Origin: Palleronia abyssalis
GTDB taxonomy: Bacteria > Pseudomonadota > Alphaproteobacteria > Rhodobacterales > Rhodobacteraceae
Direction: 5' to 3'
Assembly: GCF_900302445.1 (NCBI RefSeq)
Contig: NZ_ONZF01000004.1
Coordinates: 62,001 to 126,000 of the forward strand
DNA: 64,000 nucleotides
Under the pieces are notes generated by a model, which was not told the DNA's origin, did no database searches, and saw only the letters and a program-made list of their open reading frames with translations. The translations under genes and the position numbers were made by a program. Each line of letters starts with the position of its first letter. Position 1 is the stretch's first letter. Positions 43,817 through 52,115 of this stretch are shown here, piece after piece.

Positions 43817-44595
43817 ACGTCAGCTCTGGCCTCGTCATCAAGGGCATCCTGGGGCTGCAACTGGCCATCGGGGTCGCGCTGGTGGCTGGCGATCTGTCGA
43901 CCGGCATCCCGCGATTCCCCACGACCACCCGCGCGCCCGACCTGGACCAGCCGGTGCGCCCCGGCGACCAGACGCGCCGCTTCCGGCCCGCCGATCTGCC
44001 CAGCGCGCCGAACCGCCCTTTCCCGCCGACACCCGACATGCCCGACCGACTCGGCTTGGCCGAAGCCGAGCTGGACGGCCGCCGCGTGATCCGCATGGTC
44101 GGCAGCATCGCGATGGGCGATGCCGAACGTCTGCCCGACCTGCTGGCCGCCCGCTTCGGGGGCGACGACGCGCCAGAGGCGCTGCTGATCCATTCGCCCG
44201 GCGGGTCGGTGGACGACGCGCTGCGCCTTGGCCGCGCGGTCCGCGACCTTGGCCTGAGGACAGAGATCGCGCCGGGCGACGTCTGCCTCTCGGCTTGTCC
44301 CTACCTGTTCGCGGGCGGCGTGGACCGACGCGTGCAGGACGGTGGCGCCCTGGGCGTCCACCAGCACTATTTCGGGGAAAACACGGTGCTGCCTGCCTTC
44401 CTCGCCGTCGAGGATATCCAGCGCGGACAAGGCCAGGTGATGGGCTACCTCGACGAAATGGGATTGAACCCGCTTCTGATGCAGCACGCTCTGACAACCC
44501 CGCCCGAAGCGATCTACATCTTCGTGCCCGAGGAGCTGGAGCGATATGACATCGTCACCCCGCCCGAAGGCGAGGCTGCAGCATCACCGACTTGA
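43813..44595 (+). CDS. ClpP/crotonase-fold periplasmic protein (COG3904-like)
   Basis: A 260-residue protein with an N-terminal membrane anchor (IKGILGLQLAIGVALVAG), a Pro-rich linker, and from about residue 85 a ClpP-like serine protease fold: RMVGSIAMGD, LLIHSPGGSVDDALRLGRAV, APGDVCLSACPYLFAGGVDR and ALGVHQHYF. The Ser in LSACPY and the His in GVHQHY occupy ClpP-like catalytic positions, so peptidase activity is possible. It is coupled by ATGA overlap to the membrane coiled-coil protein. Substrate and role are unknown. Confidence 0.8.
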   Translation: MNVSSGLVIKGILGLQLAIGVALVAGDLSTGIPRFPTTTRAPDLDQPVRPGDQTRRFRPADLPSAPNRPFPPTPDMPDRLGLAEAELDGRRVIRMVGSIAMGDAERLPDLLAARFGGDDAPEALLIHSPGGSVDDALRLGRAVRDLGLRTEIAPGDVCLSACPYLFAGGVDRRVQDGGALGVHQHYFGENTVLPAFLAVEDIQRGQGQVMGYLDEMGLNPLLMQHALTTPPEAIYIFVPEELERYDIVTPPEGEAAASPT

Positions 44596-44808
44596 GCGAA
44601 TGCGCAGGCGCTGCGGCTCTGGCTCGGACGACAGCCGCACCAGGATTAACTGAACCGACAGGAAGAACAGCGCCGTCAGGGCAAAGATCGATGCGATTTC
44701 GGTCGTCCCGACCCCGCGGACGCCCGCCGTATTGAAGGCATAAAGTGCGCCCAGAAAGCCGCTCGCGGCGACGATACCAGCCATTATATGAAACAGAACA
44801 CCACGCAT
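44584..44808 (-). CDS. Small membrane protein (74 aa)
   Basis: A 74-residue protein from ATG at 44808 (preceded by AGGGAGG on the minus strand). It has two membrane segments, VLFHIMAGIVAASGFLGALY and IASIFALTALFFLSVQLILV, and a short charged C-terminus. No family recognised. Its 3' end overlaps the convergent ClpP-like gene by 12 nt. A longer frame to 44919 lacks any sign of being translated. Confidence 0.6.
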   Translation of the reverse strand: MRGVLFHIMAGIVAASGFLGALYAFNTAGVRGVGTTEIASIFALTALFFLSVQLILVRLSSEPEPQRLRIRSSR

Positions 44809-45020
44809 CCAAGCCTCCCTACTCGCTAGAAAAAGGAAACAGAGGTCGCGCCCCTGCGGTTCCCCGGCGCCATCGCAATCGCCGCCGCAAAACGGGATCG
44901 TGAATGACCCGGTGCGCATCCCGGAGGACTACAGCTGCAAATTCACCCTTGCAAAAATACCCAATGGCACCCGCCACGCATTCTGAACCGCCGCCCGCGA
45001 TTCAGCACCAGGGACCGCCA

Positions 45021-45488
45021 TCAACGGCGGGCTTCGAACGCCTCGGGCTTGGCGGCACGGGCCATGTGGTCCAGCACCGCGTTGACGAATCGCGATTCCT
45101 TGCCCTCGGGGAAGAAGGCCTTGGCGACGTCCACGTATTCGGTGATGACGACCTTTGGCGGGGCAACGCCTTGCGACAGCTCTGCCCCGGCGGCGCGGAA
45201 CAGCGCGCGCAGGACCGGGTCGATCCGGTCGATCGGCCATTTCGCCACCAGCGCGGCATGGGTCAGCTGGTCGATCCGGTTCTGCCACGACACCGCGTCG
45301 TCCAAAGTCTTGCGGAACAGGTCCAGATCGCCCTCGGCCATCTCGCCCTCGTCGTAGACAGCGCCGAAGCGGTGCGTCTCGAACTCGGCGCGCACGCGGT
45401 CGGCCGACGAATCGGACTGCTCCATCTGGAACAGGGCTTGCACGGCGTAAAGCCGCGCGGCCGAGCGCATCTGTTTCTTGTCGGTCAT
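45021..45488 (-). CDS. nusB: Transcription antitermination protein NusB
   Basis: A 155-residue NusB: all-helical, with an opening RSAARLYAVQALFQMEQSD (RNA-binding Arg-rich helix), and the C-terminal block VITEYVDVAKAFFPEGKESRFVNAVLD typical of the family. It acts with NusE (S10) at boxA sites in rRNA leader transcripts. The start at 45488 lies 2 nt past the ribH stop, so it is the last gene of ribAB-ribH-nusB. Confidence 0.93.
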   Translation of the reverse strand: MTDKKQMRSAARLYAVQALFQMEQSDSSADRVRAEFETHRFGAVYDEGEMAEGDLDLFRKTLDDAVSWQNRIDQLTHAALVAKWPIDRIDPVLRALFRAAGAELSQGVAPPKVVITEYVDVAKAFFPEGKESRFVNAVLDHMARAAKPEAFEARR

Positions 45489-45490
45489 GG

Positions 45491-45988
45491 TCAGCCTTTG
45501 GGTTTGAACCCGATGCCCTTGGACAGGTTGCGCCATTTGCGCGACAGCGCGACCAGATGCAAGGCCGCTTCTGCCGCACCGCCGCCCTTGTCCTGCTCGC
45601 CCGCGCGCACGGCGGCCTGGTCATAATTTTCCACCGTCAGGATGCCGTTGCCAATGCAGGCCCCCGACAGGCCCAGCATCGTCAGCCCGCGCGAGCTATC
45701 GTTGCACACCGTTTCGTAATGCGACGTCTCGCCCCGGATGACGCAGCCCAGCGCCACGAACCCGTCGAACTCGGCCGTGCGGTGGGCGATGCCGATGGCG
45801 GTGGGGATTTCCAGCGCGCCGGGCACCTCGACCGTCTCGTGCGCCGCACCGACCGAGTCCAGCTTGGCCCGCGCGCCCTTCAGCAGGTCGTCGGCGATGT
45901 CGCGGTAATAGGGGGCGACGACGATCAGGACCTTCGGCGCCTCGTCGAATTCGGGCATCGGCGGGGAATAGTGGGATTGTCCGGCCAT
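45491..45988 (-). CDS. ribH: 6,7-dimethyl-8-ribityllumazine synthase
   Basis: A 165-residue lumazine synthase: VLIVVAPYYRDIADDLLKGA, the phosphate and substrate blocks VPGALEIPTAIGIA and ALGCVIRGETSHYETVCNDS with the catalytic His of the GETSHYE motif. It joins the pyrimidine diamine with dihydroxybutanone phosphate in riboflavin synthesis. The ATG overlaps the ribAB stop by 1 nt (TCAT on the plus strand). An open frame up to 46408 is a shadow in ribAB. Confidence 0.95.
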   Translation of the reverse strand: MAGQSHYSPPMPEFDEAPKVLIVVAPYYRDIADDLLKGARAKLDSVGAAHETVEVPGALEIPTAIGIAHRTAEFDGFVALGCVIRGETSHYETVCNDSSRGLTMLGLSGACIGNGILTVENYDQAAVRAGEQDKGGGAAEAALHLVALSRKWRNLSKGIGFKPKG

Positions 45989-47091
45989 CAACCGATCTCC
46001 GATATCTTGCGCGTGTCCGCGATGGTCAGGCCGTAAGCGTCCAGACCGACGACCTTCGGTCTGGGGGAGTTGGTCAGCAGGATCAGATCCTTCAACCCCA
46101 GAGAGGACAGGATTTGCGCACCCAGCCCGTACTGCCGCAGCGTCTGGGGCGACACCTCGTCCTCGGCCACCAGCTTCATGGTCAGGTCGCGCAGCAGAAC
46201 CAGCACGCCGCGCCCTTCCTCGGCGATGACCTCCATCGCCGCGCCGAACTCGCGCGCGCGGCCCGCGGGTCCCAGGCCCACGACGTCCAGAAGCGGGTCC
46301 ATCGCATGCATTCTGACCAGCACCGGATCGTCGCCGGTGATGTCGCCCTTGATCAGCACGATATGCTCGGCGCCCTGCGTCTCGTCGTGGTAGATGCGCA
46401 AGGTCCACTCGCCCCCGAATTCCGAAGTGATCTGACGCTCGGACGTGGCGCGGACCAGGTTGTCGTTGCGCCTGCGATAGGCGATCAGGTCGCTGATTGT
46501 CCCGATCTTCAGCCCGTGCAGCTGTGCGAAGGACACCAGGTCCGGCAGGCGGGCCATCGACCCGTCCTCGTTCATGATCTCGCAGATCACGCCCGACGGG
46601 TTCAGTCCGGCCAACCGCGAGATGTCGACGGCCGCTTCGGTATGGCCGGCGCGCACCAGCACGCCGCCTTCGCGCGCACGCAGCGGGAACACGTGGCCCG
46701 GCGTCGCGATGTCGGACGCGGTCGTCGCGCTGTCGATGGCAACGGCCACCGTGCGCGCCCGGTCATGGGCGGAAATCCCGGTGCTGACCCCCTCGCGCGC
46801 CTCGATCGAGACGGTGAAGTTGGTCTCGTGCCGCGACGAGTTGTGCGAGGACATGAGTTGCAGGTCCAGCGCGTCGCAGCGCGCGCCCGTCAGCGACAGG
46901 CAGATCAGGCCGCGCCCTTCCTTGGCCATGAAGTTGATGGCGTCGGGGGTCGCCATCTGGGCCGGGATGACAAGATCGCCCTCGTTCTCGCGATCCTCGT
47001 GATCGACAAGAATGAACATCCGCCCGTTGCGGGCGTCCTTGATGATCTCCTCGATCGAGGACACGGCGTCGCGATAATCGTCATTTTTCAT
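45988..47091 (-). CDS. ribB: 3,4-dihydroxy-2-butanone-4-phosphate synthase with degenerate GTP cyclohydrolase II domain
   Basis: A 367-residue fusion. Residues 1-205 are a complete DHBP synthase: VDHEDRENEGDL (acidic catalytic loop), SSHNSSRHETNFTVSIEA and AGHTEAAVDISRLAGL. Residues 210-367 have the GTP cyclohydrolase II fold (HIVLIKGDITGDDPVLVRMH, EEGRGVLVLL, LRQYGLGAQILSSLGLKDLI), but where the enzyme needs three zinc cysteines (the SECLTGD...RCDCG region) it reads HAMDPLLDVVGLGPAG with none. The second half is therefore unlikely to hydrolyse GTP, and a separate ribA is expected elsewhere. Start at 47091 by homology. No FMN riboswitch was seen upstream. Confidence 0.92.
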   Translation of the reverse strand: MKNDDYRDAVSSIEEIIKDARNGRMFILVDHEDRENEGDLVIPAQMATPDAINFMAKEGRGLICLSLTGARCDALDLQLMSSHNSSRHETNFTVSIEAREGVSTGISAHDRARTVAVAIDSATTASDIATPGHVFPLRAREGGVLVRAGHTEAAVDISRLAGLNPSGVICEIMNEDGSMARLPDLVSFAQLHGLKIGTISDLIAYRRRNDNLVRATSERQITSEFGGEWTLRIYHDETQGAEHIVLIKGDITGDDPVLVRMHAMDPLLDVVGLGPAGRAREFGAAMEVIAEEGRGVLVLLRDLTMKLVAEDEVSPQTLRQYGLGAQILSSLGLKDLILLTNSPRPKVVGLDAYGLTIADTRKISEIG

Positions 47092-47220
47092 GGGGGCGGA
47101 AATAGCCGTCCACACGCCGGAACGCCAGAGGCGATGCGCCGCTGCCCCGGATCGCCCTGTCGCGGGCGCCGGGGGCGGCGAAATATCCATGAAGAACGGT
47201 CGGTGGCGCCACCTTGGACG

Positions 47221-47363
47221 CGAGTGTCATGGAAGGGGCGTCACCCCCTGCCCTGTCGTCTCACCGGTGAGAGGTCCGGGGACGGACGATCCGGATTGCC
47301 AGGCCCGAACCGCCCCCCATCGTCTCGCTGTATCGTCCGTCTGCGCGCAGGGCGGGATATGCC
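47221..47363 (+). repeat. Intergenic repeat, copy A (about 140 bp)
   Basis: This stretch matches the reverse complement of 63258-63396. Shared blocks, in order, are GGGGCGTCACCCC, GTCTCACCGGTGAGAG (with the palindrome TCTCACCGGTGAGA at 47259-47272), GATTGCCA and GCGCGCAGGGCGGGAT. It lies in the 453-nt gap between ribAB and the cytochrome gene, which has no other supported gene. Confidence 0.8.
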
Positions 47364-47498
47364 TTGGTACGGGTTTCTCCGCGGTGAACACAGCGCGCGG
47401 TGCCCGGGCCAAAAGCACGTTTCGAGGGGGGCGATCACGGCGCAGAAATATTACCCGGGGGGCCGGTATTCTGATATATTCGTATCGTTCCATGCCGT

Positions 47499-47512
47499 GG
47501 AATATATGTTCC
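47499..47512. promoter_or_regulatory. Imperfect palindrome before the cytochrome c gene
   Basis: GGAATATATGTTCC has GGAA/TTCC arms and 12 of 14 symmetrical positions. It lies in an unusually AT-rich patch (47445-47520) 33 nt before the start codon, so it may be an operator or part of the promoter. Confidence 0.4.
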
Positions 47513-47544
47513 CGCATTTTCGGGATCAGGGGGGGAGGACATTG

Positions 47545-48387
47545 ATGAAACGCATATCTTTGGCGGCCGCGGCCGTTGCCGGTACGGCGGCATGCCTGTC
47601 GGCTGGATTGGCCACGGCCGATGTCGCGCGCGGTCAGTACCTTGTCGAGACGGTGATGGGCTGCGGCAACTGCCATACGCCACTGGGGCCGAACGGGTTC
47701 GAGATGGACGCGCAGTTCTCGGGCCGCGTGGTCGAGGACAGCGGCGCCTTCACCGCCGTTGCCGCCAACATCACGCCCGCCAGTCGCATCGCCGACTGGA
47801 GCGACGCCGAGCTGGCGCGGTCCATCCGCGAGGGCGTGCGGCCCGACGGGTCGATCATCGGTCCGCCGATGCCGTTCTCGGTCTATCGCGAGATCTCGGA
47901 TGACGATCTGGCCTCGATCGTAGCGTTCCTGCGCACGGTCCCGGCGGTGGAAAACGACGCGGGTGAAAGCGAATATCGCATCCCTCTGCCGCCCAGCTAC
48001 GGCCCGCCGGTGCAGGAGGTCAGCGCCCCCGATCCGGGCGTGACGGTGGAATACGGCGAATACCTAACCGCGCTGGCCCATTGCATGGAATGCCACAGCC
48101 CGATGACCCCCACCGGCCCCGATCTGGGCGCGGGACTGGGCACCGGCGGGTTCGAGTTCCACGGCCCCTGGGGCACCAGCATCGCGCCAAACATCACCAA
48201 TGGCCCCGACGGGCTGGCGGACTATACCGAGGACGAGCTGAAGGCGATGATCACGCAAGGCATCCGCCCCGACGGCAGCCCGATGCTGCCGCCGATGCCC
48301 TATCCTTTCCTGGCGCAGATGACCGGCGACGATCTGGACGCGATCATCCTGTATCTGCGGTCGCTTCCGGGACAGGACGGCGCCTAG
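47545..48387 (+). CDS. Exported dihaem cytochrome c family protein
   Basis: A 280-residue protein with a signal peptide (MKRISLAAAAVAGTAACLSA to ATA) and two class I cytochrome c units. The haem sites are CGNCH (about residue 40) and CMECH (about 180), and each is followed by a PPMPF/PPMPY-type region that may give the axial Met. Dihaem proteins of this form are often subunits of membrane-bound alcohol or sugar dehydrogenases; no dehydrogenase is adjacent. Start at 47545 after GGGGGGAGGAC. It shares its stop (CTAG) with the convergent gene. A long frame starting at 46114 is antisense to ribAB. Confidence 0.88.
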   Translation: MKRISLAAAAVAGTAACLSAGLATADVARGQYLVETVMGCGNCHTPLGPNGFEMDAQFSGRVVEDSGAFTAVAANITPASRIADWSDAELARSIREGVRPDGSIIGPPMPFSVYREISDDDLASIVAFLRTVPAVENDAGESEYRIPLPPSYGPPVQEVSAPDPGVTVEYGEYLTALAHCMECHSPMTPTGPDLGAGLGTGGFEFHGPWGTSIAPNITNGPDGLADYTEDELKAMITQGIRPDGSPMLPPMPYPFLAQMTGDDLDAIILYLRSLPGQDGA

Positions 48388-48791
48388 GGACGGCGGCGCG
48401 CCGGCGCGAAAGTCAGGCCCGCGTGATCCGGGCTGGGGTGGAGGACCTTCGATGGCCGCCCCTTGGCCCTCATGCGGCGATCGGCCTCGGTCCAGTCGGG
48501 CAGGATCTCCTCGTCTTGCGTCCAGTTCACAACGCTTGCCTCGTCGCACCAGCGCATCAGGCGCGGCAGCGCCCGGCCATGGGCGGCGGTGGTCATGAAT
48601 CGGCGAATGTCCGCCTCGGACAGCCACAGGGTCATCGTCCAGAACGCCCGTCGGGCGTCTGCCAGCACCGTGCCGGCCAGATACCCGCCGGCCTGCATCG
48701 ACTGGGTCCGCGACCGGGCGGTGTAAAATGCAAAGCCCGGCAGGAACCACGCCGAGCGCAGGCGCAGGCGAGTGATCGAGACGAAGGGCAT
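48384..48791 (-). CDS. DUF3291-like / monooxygenase-fold protein (135 aa)
   Basis: A 135-residue protein: VSITRLRLRSAWFLPGFAFY, then a Gly turn AGGYLAGTVLADARRAFWTM, TLWLSEADIRRFMTTAAHGRAL and CDEASVVNWTQ. The pattern fits a dimeric alpha-beta-barrel (DUF3291/ABM-like) fold, some members of which are small monooxygenases. Function not assigned. The ATG at 48791 follows CGGAGG. It lies between ribE and the convergent cytochrome gene. Confidence 0.7.
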   Translation of the reverse strand: MPFVSITRLRLRSAWFLPGFAFYTARSRTQSMQAGGYLAGTVLADARRAFWTMTLWLSEADIRRFMTTAAHGRALPRLMRWCDEASVVNWTQDEEILPDWTEADRRMRAKGRPSKVLHPSPDHAGLTFAPARRRP

Positions 48792-48862
48792 CACAGCCTC
48801 CGGGGCAGCCTGCCACGACGATAGCCTAAGGCCACGCAGGGCGGCAGAAGAAATCGCCGCCC

Positions 48863-49465
48863 CTACCCCGCCTCGCGCAGCCGCGCGACGTAGCGGGCCA
48901 TCGTGTCGACCTCCAGGTTGACCGCGTCCCCCTCGGCGGCGGTGCCCCAGGTGGTCACTTCCTTGGTGTGGGGGATCAGGTTCACGCCGAAGCGCGCGCC
49001 GTCGACCTCGTTCACCGTCAGGGACGTGCCGTTCAGCGCAACCGACCCTTTCTCGGCAATGAACTTCGCCAGGCTCTCGGGTGCCTCGAACGTGTACCGG
49101 GTGGAATCCCCCTCGTCGCGGACCGCCACGATCCGGGCCACCCCGTCCACGTGCCCCGAGACGATGTGCCCGCCCAACTCGTCGCCCACGCGCAGCGACC
49201 GCTCCAGGTTCAGCCGCTTGCCCACGGGCCAGCCCTCGGCGCCGACATTGGTACGCGACAGGGTCTCGGCGCTGATTTCCACGTCGAACCAGTTCCGCGG
49301 GTCCGTGCCGGTGGCGATGGCGGTCAGGCAGATGCCGTCGCACGCGATCGAGGCCCCCCGCGCGATCCCGTCCACGTCATACGAACAGCCGATCCGGGCG
49401 CGCATATCGCCGCGCATCTCGACCTCCAGAACCTCGCCCACATCCGAAACCAATCCCGTGAACAT
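48863..49465 (-). CDS. ribE: Riboflavin synthase, alpha chain
   Basis: A 200-residue riboflavin synthase with the expected two lumazine-binding repeats: MFTGLVSDVGEVLEVE plus GASIACDGICLTAIA, and GHIVSGHVDGVARIVAV plus GSVALNGTSLTVNEVDG. It converts two ribityllumazines to riboflavin. The start at 49465 (MFTG) is the universal family start; the open frame upstream to 49816 is a shadow. Transcribed in the same direction as ribAB and ribD but separated from both by inserted plus-strand genes. Confidence 0.95.
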   Translation of the reverse strand: MFTGLVSDVGEVLEVEMRGDMRARIGCSYDVDGIARGASIACDGICLTAIATGTDPRNWFDVEISAETLSRTNVGAEGWPVGKRLNLERSLRVGDELGGHIVSGHVDGVARIVAVRDEGDSTRYTFEAPESLAKFIAEKGSVALNGTSLTVNEVDGARFGVNLIPHTKEVTTWGTAAEGDAVNLEVDTMARYVARLREAG

Positions 49466-49562
49466 CGCGTGTCTCCCCTTGATCCCTCCCCACTTGGCCC
49501 GCCGCGGGCGCGGGGGCAAGCATGGGTCATGAAATTGCCCGAATGCGGTGGCATAGACGGGT

Positions 49563-50873
49563 GTGATCGATAAAGGCCCGTCCGTCATGCACGACCCCGC
49601 CACGCGCTGCTTCCTGTTCCTGCAAGGCCCCCACGGGCCTTTCTTCGGGCAGTTGGGGCAGATGCTGACGCGCGCCGGCGCGACCTGCTGGCGGGTGGGG
49701 TTCAACCAGGGCGACGCCGCATTCTGGCCGCAACGGTCCACATACATCCCCTTCACTGACGCACCAAAGGTCTGGCCGGACCGCTTTGCCGCGCTGCTGG
49801 GCGACAAGGGCGTCACCGATCTGGTCCTCTACGGCGACACGCGCCCCATCCATGCCGATGCCGTGCGCATCGCTCGCAGCCGCGGGATCGAGGTGCATGT
49901 GTTCGAGGAAGGATACCTGCGCCCTTACTGGGTCACTTACGAGCGTGGGGGATCGAACGGAAATTCCGCCCTGATGGAGATGAGCGTCGAGGGCATGAAG
50001 ACCGCCCTCGCCGGGGCCGAGACGGAGCTTCCGCCAACCCCGGCCCATTGGGGCGACATGCGCCACCACGTCTTCTACGGCGCGCTTTACCACACATTCG
50101 TACTGCTGATGAACCGCGCCTATCGCAACTTTCGCCCCCACCGCGCGCTGACGGTACGGGAGGAGTTTCACCTCTATCTCAAGCGGCTGTTCCTGGCGCC
50201 CGCCTACTGGGCCGACCGCCGCATCGCCACGTGGCGCGTCAAGCGCGGGGGCTTTCCCTATCACCTGGCGCTTTTGCAGCTGGAGCATGACAGCAATTTC
50301 CAGATGCACTCGCCCTTCGACACCGGAGAGGCGTTCCTGAAGACCGTGATCGAAGGCTTCGCCACCGGCGCGCCCGCCCATCACCACCTGATCTTCAAGG
50401 CCCACCCCCTGGAAGACGGCCGCGTCGACCAGCGCCGTACGATCCGCGCCCTGGCACGTGCCCACGGTGTGGCCGACCGGGTCCACTATATCCGCGGCGG
50501 CAAGCTGGCGGGGCTTCTGGACCAGGCCCGATCCGCGGTCACGGTGAACTCGACCGCCGCGCAGCAGGTGCTGTGGCGCGGCCTGCCGCTGAAGGTGTTC
50601 GGCGAGGCGGTGTACGCCAAGCCCGAATTCGTCTCGACCCAGCCGCTGACCGACTTCTTCCGCCTGCCGGTCCGCCCTGATGCCCGCGCCTATCGCGACT
50701 ATCGCCGTTATCTTCTGGAAACCAGCCAGATCGCCGGAAGCTATTATTCCGCCCCCGGGCGACGCCAGCTTCTGCGGCAGGTCACCGACATGATGCTGGC
50801 GCGGACCGACCCCTACGAGGCGTTGCGGCTGGGCTGCCCGGCCCCCCGGCGCTACCTCCATGTGGTGAATTAG
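49563..50873 (+). CDS. kpsS: Capsule polysaccharide export/modification protein KpsS
   Basis: A 436-residue KpsS-family protein (CMP-Kdo: lipid beta-Kdo transferase involved in making the poly-Kdo linker of capsules). Visible blocks are CFLFLQGPHGPFFGQLGQML, VLYGDTRPIHADAVRIARSR, VHVFEEGYLRPYWVTYERGG and, near the end, TVNSTAAQQVLWRGLPLKVF. It acts at the cytoplasmic membrane. The start is GTG at 49563 or, less likely, ATG at 49587. It is divergent from ribE. Only kpsS, an export lipoprotein and kpsC are present here; kpsM, kpsT and kpsE are not. Confidence 0.9.
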   Translation: MIDKGPSVMHDPATRCFLFLQGPHGPFFGQLGQMLTRAGATCWRVGFNQGDAAFWPQRSTYIPFTDAPKVWPDRFAALLGDKGVTDLVLYGDTRPIHADAVRIARSRGIEVHVFEEGYLRPYWVTYERGGSNGNSALMEMSVEGMKTALAGAETELPPTPAHWGDMRHHVFYGALYHTFVLLMNRAYRNFRPHRALTVREEFHLYLKRLFLAPAYWADRRIATWRVKRGGFPYHLALLQLEHDSNFQMHSPFDTGEAFLKTVIEGFATGAPAHHHLIFKAHPLEDGRVDQRRTIRALARAHGVADRVHYIRGGKLAGLLDQARSAVTVNSTAAQQVLWRGLPLKVFGEAVYAKPEFVSTQPLTDFFRLPVRPDARAYRDYRRYLLETSQIAGSYYSAPGRRQLLRQVTDMMLARTDPYEALRLGCPAPRRYLHVVN

Positions 50874-50912
50874 CGACACCGGTCTATCGCCGCTGGATTT
50901 TTTGGCCGTCTT

Positions 50913-50938
50913 GGGTATTTTGAAAGAAAAAAATACCC
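50913..50938. terminator. AT-rich hairpin after kpsS
   Basis: GGGTATTTT (50913-50921) pairs with AAAATACCC (50930-50938) across an 8-nt loop. Its A/T content is striking in this GC-rich DNA. It may end the kpsS transcript or lie in the leader of the export gene. Confidence 0.5.
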
Positions 50939-50974
50939 GAGGCAGACAAAAAACAAGGTCGAGGAGACCGGGCA

Positions 50975-52111
50975 GTGATTTTCAAACATTCAGGGTGGGC
51001 GAAATCCGTCGCCCTGCTGGCCGCTTTCGCCGTCTTGAGCTCCTGCGGACTTCCCCGCGTGGGCCCCAACAAGCGCGAGATCTTCGCCGGCTCCGTCCAG
51101 CGTGAGGGCGACGCCTTCATCGTGTCGGTCAACCGGCGCGTCACAACCGCCACGGCGATCTATCCCGCGCTGGGGTTCACGCCCGCCTTCCTGGACGCAG
51201 GCGTCCTGGGCTCGGACACGATCCGCCCGGGCGACACGCTGGGCCTGACGATCTATGAGAACGTCGAGGACGGACTGCTGGTCCCCGAAGGCGCGCCCGC
51301 CACGGTTCTGAACGAGGTTCAGGTGGATGGCGACGGCTTCATCTTCGTCCCCTACGCGGGCCGCATCCGCGCCGCGGGCAACTCGCCCGAGGCGATCCGG
51401 CGCATCATCACGGAAGGTCTGGGCAGCCAGACCCCCGATCCGCAGGTCCTCGTCCGCCGGCTGGCGGGCGACGGGGCCACGGTATCGGTCGTCGGCGGGG
51501 TCGGCGGCTCGGGCGTCTACCCGATCGAACGTCCGACCCGCACGCTGTCGGCCATGCTGGCGCAGGCCGGGGGCCTCGCCATCCCGCAGGAGGTCGCGCA
51601 GGTCACGGTCGTGCGCGGCAACATGCGGGAAAAGGTCTGGTTCGAGGACATCTTCACCCACCCCCGCTATGACATTGCGCTGCGCGACGGCGACCGCATC
51701 CTGGTCGAACAGGACAGCCGTTCCTTCTCGGCGCTCGGCGCGACCGGCAGTCAGCAGCTTGTGGATTTCGAACGGCAGGTGATCTCGGCCATCGAGGCGA
51801 TCGCTCTGGTGGGCGGCCTTTCGACCGCCATCGCAGACCCCACCGGCGTTTTCGTCTTCCGCAACGAGCCCGAGGAGATCGCCGAGGCCGTGTTGAACCG
51901 CAACGACATGGTGGGGCCGCAGCGCATGGTCTACGTGCTGGACCTGACCGAGCCTACGGGCATGTTCGAGGCGCGCGATTTCGCCATCCGCGACGGCGAC
52001 ACGGTCTACGTGACCGAGGCACCTTACGTCCAGTTCCAGAAGATCCTGGGCGCTCTGACGGGTGCGACCGGCGCGGCCTCGACGCTGGCCTCGACCGCTT
52101 CGAGCAACTGA
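50975..52111 (+). CDS. Polysaccharide export lipoprotein (Wza/KpsD-like)
   Basis: A 378-residue outer-membrane-type lipoprotein: signal and lipobox (ALLAAFAVLSSCG, lipid Cys at 26), then the poly-export domain with GDTLGLTIYENVEDGLL, VDGDGFIFVPYAGRIRA, and SLBB-like repeats (VSVVGGVGGSGVYPIERPTR, DTVYVTEAPYVQFQK). It likely forms the capsule exit channel across the outer membrane. GTG start at 50975 after GAGGAGACC. It is followed by kpsC after 4 nt. Confidence 0.9.
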   Translation: MIFKHSGWAKSVALLAAFAVLSSCGLPRVGPNKREIFAGSVQREGDAFIVSVNRRVTTATAIYPALGFTPAFLDAGVLGSDTIRPGDTLGLTIYENVEDGLLVPEGAPATVLNEVQVDGDGFIFVPYAGRIRAAGNSPEAIRRIITEGLGSQTPDPQVLVRRLAGDGATVSVVGGVGGSGVYPIERPTRTLSAMLAQAGGLAIPQEVAQVTVVRGNMREKVWFEDIFTHPRYDIALRDGDRILVEQDSRSFSALGATGSQQLVDFERQVISAIEAIALVGGLSTAIADPTGVFVFRNEPEEIAEAVLNRNDMVGPQRMVYVLDLTEPTGMFEARDFAIRDGDTVYVTEAPYVQFQKILGALTGATGAASTLASTASSN

Positions 52112-52115
52112 TCCC

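Noticed and set aside
44555-44812. 85-codon minus-strand frame overlapping the small membrane protein gene
   Set aside because: It is a different frame of the same DNA with no membrane segment; the frame starting at 44808 has a good ribosome site and two hydrophobic helices.
47092-47220. FMN riboswitch upstream of ribAB
   Set aside because: The conserved RFN blocks could not be matched in the leader on the minus strand.
46114-47544. Long 5' extension of the cytochrome c frame
   Set aside because: The extension is antisense to ribAB. A signal peptide and ribosome site place the true start at 47545.
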